Assembly (NCBI RefSeq): GCF_900635445.1
Contig: NZ_LR134117.1
Location: 4,650,001-4,714,000, forward strand
Reading direction: 5' to 3'
From: Serratia odorifera
GTDB lineage: Bacteria > Pseudomonadota > Gammaproteobacteria > Enterobacterales > Enterobacteriaceae
DNA: 64,000 nt
Positions within the stretch are counted from its first letter, which is position 1. Every line of letters starts with the position of its first letter. The notes beneath the pieces were generated by a model that was not told the DNA's origin, made no database searches, and worked only from the letters and a program-made list of their open reading frames with translations. The position numbers were made by a program, and so were the translations under genes. Shown here piece after piece: positions 58,290 through 64,000 of this stretch.

Positions 58290-59348
58290 ATGTTCGAATA
58301 CAGTTCTAAAGCCCCTCACGTTAGAGGCCATAACATAGATAAACCCAAGGAAAGAGAAAGTGACCTTGAGATTGAGAGATGTACAACTGCACCTGTACCA
58401 AGCCGATACATCCCCCCTCCGTTAAATCCCTCTCCCTCTCCAATGGCCCTAACACTAGCAAGAGGTTGGTTGTATAAAAGTAGAAAGCAAAGAGCAGATA
58501 ATAGCCTTCTGAGAATGCAAAAGAAAGGAGCATACTTCCGAGATGGTATATTAGCTGACGCAGCCTCAATGCCTGGGGTTACAGCTGCATTTATGTGCAT
58601 CATATCTAGCCCATTTTTGCAGCTCACCAGTTTGTTTGGAAGTGAAGTAAATACAAAAAAGCTGGCAGCACAAAACGAAAATAAACTACAAAAAGTAGAG
58701 TTCAATGCTCTAGAAGAAAATTTCATTAACAACTTCATTCAACAGGAATTTTATCTATGTCACGCAACAAATGCTGACATTGAAAATAAAAGCGGGGATA
58801 TAAATATTTATTCAAGAAAACTACTTAAAGACAAAAAAATCATTTTCAATGAAGATAACTCAGCCCACCCTGACATTCATGGCTTAGGTAATGATGATTA
58901 TGCATTTTTCTCCCTAGAAATCGGTCCTACATTGAAAAAACAAACCAGTAGATTTGGTAACACCATTTACAAATCATCTGCATCCAACAGTATTTTCAAA
59001 CATGCCTCACTTTCTTTAGTTGACCAGTTGGTACTGGACTTCCCAGAACCTAAAATACCAGGCCTATCTGCTTTAGGGAAAAAAGAATTATCTGGCCGCC
59101 CAGAATTTAAAAACACAGAGATATTTTTCAACGGAATGAAATCCTCTATTTCATCGTTATCAAGACACATCGCACTTGCAACAAGATATCTTTCGCAGCA
59201 GTCAGATATAGATTTAATACTTAACGAGAGAAACCCTGAGAAGCTAGAACGCATAATGAATTACTTATTCAGACCTGAAGTAAGGGTTCCAAAGATGGCG
59301 GGAATAAAAAAAGGTGACTATTTTAAATACAAATTTGGCAGTCGATAA
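58290..59348 (+). CDS. OspC/CopC-like putative type III effector (ADP-riboxanase family)
   Basis: 352 aa, strongly AT-rich against its neighbours. N-terminal 60 residues are Ser/Pro-rich and probably disordered, as in secretion signals. From about 140 it resembles, by memory of the family, Shigella OspC1/OspC3 and Chromobacterium CopC, which attach ADP-riboxane to host caspase arginines: FYLCHATNADI (His158), GLGNDDYAFFSLEIG (197-212), SRFGNTIY, and LERIMNYLFRPEVRVPKM (319-336). The last block aligns with the OspC region holding the catalytic Glu; Glu330 is kept, but the His two residues later in OspC3 (E-x-H) is Arg332. The C-terminal ankyrin repeats of OspC are absent. Ribosome site (AAGAGG) is rather far from the ATG. 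Activity and secretion are inference. Confidence 0.68.
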   Translation: MFEYSSKAPHVRGHNIDKPKERESDLEIERCTTAPVPSRYIPPPLNPSPSPMALTLARGWLYKSRKQRADNSLLRMQKKGAYFRDGILADAASMPGVTAAFMCIISSPFLQLTSLFGSEVNTKKLAAQNENKLQKVEFNALEENFINNFIQQEFYLCHATNADIENKSGDINIYSRKLLKDKKIIFNEDNSAHPDIHGLGNDDYAFFSLEIGPTLKKQTSRFGNTIYKSSASNSIFKHASLSLVDQLVLDFPEPKIPGLSALGKKELSGRPEFKNTEIFFNGMKSSISSLSRHIALATRYLSQQSDIDLILNERNPEKLERIMNYLFRPEVRVPKMAGIKKGDYFKYKFGSR

Positions 59349-59792
59349 TAACGCCATTAATGGGTTATGCTTGGGAAAACTATAGAGCATTAAAATAATG
59401 TATTTTCACGTACATCCTCTAATCATGCCCATGTTAAAACCACAGCTGGGTAAAATCAGCACCCAGCAGCCGATCCTTCATTAAAGCCTCAACGATCGTT
59501 TTCAACGATCAATTATGCACTCATTGATCGACAATACCCATTTGAACAATGTGGCACCAAGCATTTAGATATGGCCAATGTTCAGCAGACTCAAAGTTAG
59601 AGGGTGTTATTTCCTCTACCGTTATCTCCTTCCTCTATCAGCCTAGAATTAGAAATAGAATGTCAACCAGACACATCACAATAACAACTCGCCAGTCAAT
59701 GATAATAGCTTACTATATCGCCAAGTGCTATAATACCCCCCAAAAATAGCTTAAAACACATCAACCGTTAAAAACCAAGGAATAATAAAATC
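59349..59792. other. 444-nt gap between the effector genes
   Basis: No convincing gene; a 66-codon open frame at 59549 has no ribosome site or similarity. Contains the palindrome AACGATCGTT (59491-59500) next to an 8-bp inverted repeat CGATCAAT / ATTGATCG (59506-59530), and CCATTAATGG (59354-59363) just after the first gene's stop. Confidence 0.4.
59726..59734 (+). promoter_or_regulatory. Extended -10 promoter of the OspG-like gene
   Basis: TGC-TATAAT, a perfect -10 with TGn extension, 58 nt before the ATG at 59793. No good -35 is visible. It indicates the gene is transcribed independently, as prophage cargo (moron) genes often are. Confidence 0.55.
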
Positions 59793-60389
59793 ATGTACAA
59801 ATACATTTCAAAAAACAAACGCAAAGATAAATTTAATGATTCAATGAATGATAATGAAAAACTTCCTAACTTAGGAAGTTTAATAGGACGCGGGTCAACC
59901 GCGGATGTTTATGAAGACACAAAGAATCCAAGTTTTTTATACAAAAAGTATGACTTAATAGGCAATGAGCGCAAAGATGTAATTAAAGAAGCTAAGCAGG
60001 AGTCAAAACTTTTCAATATTTTCTACGGAGCCGACTCATCCTCCACAATCCAACACGGCAAGGACATTTATCTTCGAATGTTACGTGTTCCTGGCATCCC
60101 TCTTAGTGAAATAGACACTGTTGATATACCATCTAACCTAGATGAGCTTTATCTAAAAATGATATGCGATATGAATGAATTAAGAATAATTCACGGTGAT
60201 TTAAATACGGGAAATATGATATATAACACAGAGTGCAATAAATTATTTCCTATCGACTTCAAGAATGTATACTCAGAATACCACTCAAAAAACAAAAACA
60301 ACAAAAACAACATCGACAAGCAATTGCAATTGCGCGCGGCAGACTTTTACTCATTATTACATCGCAAGAAAATGCACTCTAATTTATAA
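59793..60389 (+). CDS. OspG/NleH-family effector protein kinase
   Basis: 198 aa, near the 196-aa length of Shigella OspG, a type III effector kinase that binds E2-ubiquitin conjugates and dampens NF-kB signalling. Similarity runs end to end: glycine loop LIGRGSTADVYED (30-42), catalytic Lys51 in LYKKYDLIGNE, FYGADSSSTIQHGKDIYLRM, LRVPGIPLSEIDT, catalytic loop IIHGDLNTGN (Asp136, Asn141), metal-binding PIDFKN (Asp155), and a short helical end (LRAADFYSLLHRKKM). Like OspG it lacks an activation loop and the C-lobe extension. All catalytic residues are kept, so an active kinase is expected. AT-rich; AAGGAA precedes the ATG. Target and secretion route are unknown here. Confidence 0.88.
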   Translation: MYKYISKNKRKDKFNDSMNDNEKLPNLGSLIGRGSTADVYEDTKNPSFLYKKYDLIGNERKDVIKEAKQESKLFNIFYGADSSSTIQHGKDIYLRMLRVPGIPLSEIDTVDIPSNLDELYLKMICDMNELRIIHGDLNTGNMIYNTECNKLFPIDFKNVYSEYHSKNKNNKNNIDKQLQLRAADFYSLLHRKKMHSNL

Positions 60390-60764
60390 GCAAGGATTTC
60401 AAACCCAACTTTTAACAATAATGATTTTTGCGTAATACGTTTTACTCGCCTGCCAAAATAAAAACCCTTGTCATATTAGTTACAAAGCAAAAAGATCAAA
60501 CAATCGTACAAATGGGGCCACTTATTGTGCACGTGGTTTTCTACATTCTAAAAAACGAAAAACAACATATTAAAATCCTTTAACAATATTTTTAAATAAC
60601 ACAAACCCGACGGCCATCAACAACTCAGCTCTCCTTAAAGTATATATTGACACATGAGGCTTTCACAAAATTGTAATTTTTCGATTAGTCACTGTATTGT
60701 TTAAGGCTTGTTGACTTCATGTGTTCAATAATCAACCACACCTTTACTTCACAGGCATTAATGT
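60390..60764. other. 375-nt AT-rich gap
   Basis: No gene seen. No intrinsic terminator was recognised after the kinase gene. TTGACA at about 60648 is a perfect -35 but no -10 follows at 16-18 nt. Composition rises to normal GC at about 60765, marking the inner edge of the foreign cargo block. Confidence 0.4.
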
Positions 60765-61049
60765 ATGGGAAAAGCCATCCTGTCAGGCACCTTGCAACTC
60801 GAAATCCTTGACTGTCTGTTTGCAAGTCATCCCATCCCCCTCACCTGGTATGCGTTCGTCGAACTATTTGGCGAACTGGATGACCCGTATATCATCGTCA
60901 ATATACGACAGCTCATGGCCGACAAACTGGTTACCCCTAAAGCAATCACCCTCAGCGCCGGTCAGGAACGGATTGTCACCTCTAAATTAAAATTGACGAC
61001 CGAGGGGTATCAATTTATCGCGCATAATCCCCCCAGGCATAAATACTAA
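60765..61049 (+). CDS. Small winged-helix-like prophage protein
   Basis: 94 aa, not recognised. LEILDCLFASHPIPLTWYAF, a second helix PYIIVNIRQLMADKLV and a beta-hairpin-like KLKLTTEGYQFI suggest a winged-helix fold, so a regulator is possible. Composition returns to about 50% GC, unlike the effector genes upstream. Weak ribosome site (CAGG, 9 nt). Convergent with the tail-fibre-assembly gene 7 nt away. Confidence 0.5.
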   Translation: MGKAILSGTLQLEILDCLFASHPIPLTWYAFVELFGELDDPYIIVNIRQLMADKLVTPKAITLSAGQERIVTSKLKLTTEGYQFIAHNPPRHKY

Positions 61050-61056
61050 CGACGCG

Positions 61057-61746
61057 TCATGACACCGGCTTGTCCGGCCAGGTGATGTTCGGTGTATCCC
61101 GCGGACTGACTCGACTCAGCAGCACGCTATAGCGCTCCCAGGCCGCCAGCCTGCCCTTCTCCTTGTCGCTGGCCATCTTAAGGCGAACTGCCCTGGACAG
61201 CGGAGCGATTATCGTCTCCGCCACCTCCATCAGCGCCTGCTTTTTCTGCTCCCCCCTCTTTTGCTGCTCGTCTGCCGTGTAGACCCGTGGCACGATGCGC
61301 TTACCGTTGTATTGCCAGTCACCCCCCCCCCTCAGCGGCAGGCTGAACCCCTTCGGGATTTGCTCCGTCGGGATTTCAGCCACAGAGGCGCCAACGGGCC
61401 ACAGCGTACTGGCATCATCGCTGGCCTGAACAACGACCCCGCTCCCGCCATACACCACTTTCAGCATGTTACGCCCAAAGTTTTTTTGCAACACATACCC
61501 GTCCTGCCGACGATCGGCAATATGATGTAGAACTTTGCCAATCTGCTGGCCTAACCAACGACTCCCGTTTGGGTTCTGGTGGCCGCCTGGCTTAGACGGA
61601 ACAAACGCTTCTGGGCCAGTTGTGGAGCTTGATGGCGTAAGATGAACTACTGCCGATGATGTCTTGACCGCTGTCAGCATAATGGTTACACCGGAGCGCG
61701 GATCGCCATTTGGACCAATCAATTTACCGCTGATTAATACAGCCAT
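61057..61746 (-). CDS. Tail fibre assembly protein (Tfa) with Stf-like N-terminus
   Basis: 229 aa from ATG 61746 (MAVLISGKLIGPNGDP), which has GGAGAAAAT; an ATG five codons upstream is inside the terminator hairpin. Residues 1-40 resemble the conserved N-terminus of lambda side-tail fibre (MAVKISGVLKDGTGKP type). The C-terminal ~60 residues (ALMEVAETIIAPLSRAVRLK ... AAWERYSVLLSRVSPRDTPN) are the Caudo_TAP/Tfa fold, a chaperone needed for fibre trimerisation. It looks like a hybrid of fibre head and chaperone, or a decayed fibre joined to its chaperone. Confidence 0.8.
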   Translation of the reverse strand: MAVLISGKLIGPNGDPRSGVTIMLTAVKTSSAVVHLTPSSSTTGPEAFVPSKPGGHQNPNGSRWLGQQIGKVLHHIADRRQDGYVLQKNFGRNMLKVVYGGSGVVVQASDDASTLWPVGASVAEIPTEQIPKGFSLPLRGGGDWQYNGKRIVPRVYTADEQQKRGEQKKQALMEVAETIIAPLSRAVRLKMASDKEKGRLAAWERYSVLLSRVSPRDTPNITWPDKPVS

Positions 61747-61760
61747 ATTTTCTCCAGGCA

Positions 61761-61785
61761 TAAAAAAACCCGCTCAAGGGCGGGT
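61761..61785 (-). terminator. Terminator between tail fibre and tfa genes
   Basis: ACCCGC-CCTTGA-GCGGGT followed on the minus strand by TTTTTTTA, 15 nt past the fibre stop and 15 nt before the tfa start codon. Tfa expression would need read-through. Confidence 0.88.
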
Positions 61786-61799
61786 CATCTAAATTAATC

Positions 61800-62990
61800 T
61801 TATTTTTTGTCAGGCATTTCTAATCGAAAGTCGATCCACCGTTCGACAGGAATATCCATCGGTGCGCCGGCCACAATCATTGCGCTATCGATATCAAACC
61901 GACGCTGGCTCACAGTCACAGTGATTGTGCCGTCTGGTGCCGTGTCCGTGGCCACAAAGCAAAGACGGTTGCCGTTGACATCTTGCGGCACTTCAATAGT
62001 CCAGCCCTCGTTAGCCAACCCCAGAGAGCCGGTAATGCGATAAACACCGGTTGAGATACGTTCAGCCTGTACGCCAGTCGCTTCATCATTGACGGCGACG
62101 CTGCCGGCCAACGTAAATCCATCGAGATAATCAGCGGACATGTCTGCCGGTGAGCCAGACAACCGGGCGATCGGCGAGGCTTTTTTGATAAACCCGTTTC
62201 CGTCCACTGTCGTGTTTCGCGAATTCCAGAGCGTGACTGACTGACGCCAGCCGCCGGTTAAATTCCCCGTCAGAATTTTAATGTTGCCAGAGTCCCAGCC
62301 AGCACAGAAAAGCGCAAACGTATCCCCCGTGCGCCAGAACAGTGCTGGCGAGTTATCAGCAATGTCCCAGGGTGCCGGGATGGCCGCGTTATTGCGCATG
62401 GCTATCAGCCCTGTCGTAGCACCGATGTTAACCAGCAACGTATCCTGACTGCTTGTTGCGAATGTTTTCGCCCCCGAAGATAACCCCAGGCCATAATCCC
62501 CCTGCTTCACCACGCTATCCGCATCGGCTTTTTTATCCACCTCGGCCGACAAATCATCAACGGTCTTCTGTTCAGCTTTGAGATTTAATGCTGTGATGAA
62601 ACTGTTCCATGTGGGGCCGGTGAACTCACTGCCATCTGGGAGGCGTATTGTCGCCTCACCGGGGGCGCTAAATATCTGCTGCCAGTTCTGTTTATCATAA
62701 TTCATGCCGCGCAACGCCTTTGCCGTCTCTGCGGCAAGTTGTGCGGTGATTGCATTAAGCGTCTCACGCGGTACGGCGGACCACGCCGCGCCGGCTTGTG
62801 TTGGGCCATCGTAGGCTTTAATCAGTGTGGCTTTGGTGGCACTGTCTACAGACTTGACCGGCAGCGTATAAGTGACACCACCGACCACGCTCACAATCAT
62901 GTCACCGGCTTTCAACTCTTTATCGAATGCCGTGCCAGCGCCTGCGACTACCGCTGAATTATTCGTTAACGTTATCGTGCCTACTGGCAT
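61800..62990 (-). CDS. Phage tail fibre protein
   Basis: 396 aa from ATG 62990 (MPVGTITLTNNSAVVAGAGT), with AGGAG 6 nt upstream; the open frame extends 60 codons further but crosses the upstream terminator. The N-terminal ~140 residues (TITLTNNS...GGVTYTL, LPDGSEFTGPTWNSFITALN) are the virion-attachment domain seen in fibres of N15/phi80-like tails. A heptad-rich coiled coil (KAEQKTVDDLSAEVDKKADA, about 140-165) follows, then a beta-rich C-terminal receptor-binding part ending VERWIDFRLEMPDKK. The fibre end likely sets host range. Confidence 0.83.
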   Translation of the reverse strand: MPVGTITLTNNSAVVAGAGTAFDKELKAGDMIVSVVGGVTYTLPVKSVDSATKATLIKAYDGPTQAGAAWSAVPRETLNAITAQLAAETAKALRGMNYDKQNWQQIFSAPGEATIRLPDGSEFTGPTWNSFITALNLKAEQKTVDDLSAEVDKKADADSVVKQGDYGLGLSSGAKTFATSSQDTLLVNIGATTGLIAMRNNAAIPAPWDIADNSPALFWRTGDTFALFCAGWDSGNIKILTGNLTGGWRQSVTLWNSRNTTVDGNGFIKKASPIARLSGSPADMSADYLDGFTLAGSVAVNDEATGVQAERISTGVYRITGSLGLANEGWTIEVPQDVNGNRLCFVATDTAPDGTITVTVSQRRFDIDSAMIVAGAPMDIPVERWIDFRLEMPDKK

Positions 62991-63011
62991 CATATGCTCC
63001 TGTTTTGGCAA

Positions 63012-63036
63012 TAAAAAACCTCGCAACGGCGAGGTT
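63012..63036 (-). terminator. Terminator between tail genes
   Basis: AACCTCGC-CGTT-GCGAGGTT followed on the minus strand by TTTTATTG, 46 nt past the stop of the tail protein gene and upstream of the tail fibre. Confidence 0.88.
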
Positions 63037-63081
63037 ATAGAGAGGGTGAATAGAGCTGGCGCCTGCAAACTTTGTCGTTTA

Positions 63082-63999
63082 TCAACCGCCGCCAAAATGT
63101 TCTGGATACATATCGATATCGATGCAGTTAATAACGGAGCGGCAGCGGTAGTTCCCGTCAGCATAAACAGCATCTTCTCGCCAGTGCTCCGCCTCCCAAA
63201 TTCCGGACGTCGAATTATCAGCCGTTGACGATATGCCCCACGTTGACTTTCTCCAGCGAGCGCCGGAATACCAACCGGCCGTACCGGTAATGACTGGGGT
63301 AAATCCCACTCGATACGGCAGGCTGTGCGTGTAATCCCCGAATGTATCCGTGAGGATCAGCGGCGGTTGCGCATCAGAAATCGATATGCTGCCGGCCGGA
63401 TTAACAATCCTGATCCCATACCCGCCCACACGCGCCGCACCCACATTACGAAACGCCAATATCCGCACCCCGTTAGTGTCCCCCACAAAGCTCAGCGTGT
63501 TCTGATTGTACCGGGACATCCCACGGATACAGCTGAAGGTCTGCCCTGGCACAGTTGCACCAACAAAAATAATGTCGCTGGTCTGGATGCCGGGGATGTC
63601 AAAACTACCGATATTCCCGGCAATCACCGTTGCATACGAAAGAACCTGAATGGCACGCGTGGGTATCAGCAAGGGGCTAACCCCGTTCGGGTTAGATATC
63701 CTCAAGCCATAGGCATCCCCCGTAGCGGCAGGCAATGCGGTCACTATCACGCTGCACCACGGTAAACCGGTGGGCGTTTCGCTATCAGTTGTGTAGTTGA
63801 TGGGCTGCTCCAGCCACAAGCCATCGGCTGTAATGCTGACATCCCCTCCCCAGTCGAAGCGATCCGCCCCGGAATGAATGCCTATTTTTGCTGTGTTCGG
63901 GTTAAAGCCTGACCAGTCGATAGGGCAAAATAGGCGCGGGTTGAGCGGGTCGGGCCGTTCAGGCCTGCCAAAATATAACGCAGAACCGTAGGTGACCTG
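63082..63999 (-). CDS. Phage tail-tip associated protein, 5' end outside window
   Basis: The frame is open to the right edge; about 305 C-terminal residues are visible and the start is outside. Two similar segments, GDAYGLRISNPNGVSPL and VGGYGIRIVNPAGSISI, about 85 residues apart, point to duplicated beta modules. Cys and Trp are frequent in the C-terminal part (GIWEAEHWREDAVYADGNYR). It precedes the fibre gene in the late direction, where N15/phi80-type phages carry proteins of unknown function (possibly DUF6453 family; not verified). Confidence 0.65.
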   Translation of the reverse strand, partial: QVTYGSALYFGRPERPDPLNPRLFCPIDWSGFNPNTAKIGIHSGADRFDWGGDVSITADGLWLEQPINYTTDSETPTGLPWCSVIVTALPAATGDAYGLRISNPNGVSPLLIPTRAIQVLSYATVIAGNIGSFDIPGIQTSDIIFVGATVPGQTFSCIRGMSRYNQNTLSFVGDTNGVRILAFRNVGAARVGGYGIRIVNPAGSISISDAQPPLILTDTFGDYTHSLPYRVGFTPVITGTAGWYSGARWRKSTWGISSTADNSTSGIWEAEHWREDAVYADGNYRCRSVINCIDIDMYPEHFGGG

Positions 64000-64000
64000 C

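Larger units (their letters stand above)
57660..64000. mobile_element. Prophage end: cargo genes and tail genes, continues past window
   Basis: Tail protein, tail fibre and fibre-assembly genes on the minus strand, followed outward by an AT-rich block (58141-60764) with plus-strand cargo genes and a DinI-like gene next to the chromosome. The order tail fibre, cargo, attachment site is the lambdoid layout. Integrase and the other end are outside the window, so the attachment core and exact boundary (somewhere in 57295-57897) cannot be fixed. Confidence 0.8.

Noticed and set aside
59549..59749. 66-codon frame between the effector genes as a chaperone gene
   Set aside because: No ribosome site, not acidic as class I effector chaperones are, and too short; composition looks non-coding.
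60721..60990. 89-codon frame starting at GTG 60721
   Set aside because: Overlaps the more protein-like 60765 frame and reads as Ser/Pro-rich shadow sequence.

Overview
The window is a chromosomal segment of an enterobacterium, most likely a Serratia or close relative (Yersiniaceae). The gene content and order from rmf to serC/ycaP follow the Escherichia coli 21-minute region almost gene for gene: rmf, pqiCBA, uup, rlmKL, ycbX, zapC, pyrD, ssuEADCB, pepN, pncB, asnS, ompF, aspC, gloC, mepK, ldtD, mukBEF, cmoM, elyC, ycbJ, kdsB, ycaR, ycaQ, lpxK, msbA, comEC, ihfB, rpsA, cmk, aroA, serC, ycaP, ansB. The genus call is an inference from product similarity and small differences in order; it was not tested by a search.

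Layout. 1-9.4 kb: a second-type ketoacyl-ACP synthase, ribosome hibernation factor RMF (recovered by hand, 55 aa), the Pqi lipid-transport operon, and the rlmKL-uup pair. 9.6-17.2 kb: ycbX, cell-division factor zapC, pyrD, and the complete sulfonate operon ssuEADCB. 17.2-29.6 kb: pepN, pncB, asnS, porin ompF with its OmpR-type promoter and MicF-target-like leader, aspC, and three genes (gloC, mepK, ldtD) of glyoxalase and peptidoglycan metabolism. 29.8-38.9 kb: cmoM-mukF-mukE-mukB operon, elyC and ycbJ. 39.0-46.9 kb: envelope genes kdsB-ycaR, lpxK and msbA. These are separated by ycaQ, two cold-shock genes and an hglS-type 2-oxoadipate decarboxylase that are not between ycaQ and lpxK in E. coli. 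47-57.3 kb: comEC, ihfB, rpsA, cmk, aroA, serC, ycaP and periplasmic asparaginase ansB.

From about 57.6 kb to the right edge the sequence is prophage. The tail genes lie on the minus strand and run toward the chromosome: a tail protein cut by the window edge, a tail fibre, and a fibre-assembly protein. Between them and ansB lies an AT-rich cargo block on the plus strand. It holds a DinI-like gene, a protein resembling the Shigella OspC / Chromobacterium CopC arginine ADP-riboxanases, a clear homologue of the Shigella OspG kinase, and a small winged-helix-like protein. The block is placed like the exchangeable effector loci of lambdoid prophages. This is the most interesting part of the window: two putative type III effectors in a Serratia-like background, with no secretion apparatus visible here.

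Caution on sequence quality. Twelve genes (rlmKL, pepN, aspC, gloC, mepK, elyC, hglS, msbA, comEC, rpsA, cmk, ansB) carry single-base indels, nearly all in or next to homopolymer runs. Several of these genes are essential, and correcting the indels restores the exact family length. They are best read as assembly errors. I annotate them as whole genes and give each indel position.

No rRNA, tRNA, CRISPR array or insertion sequence was seen.
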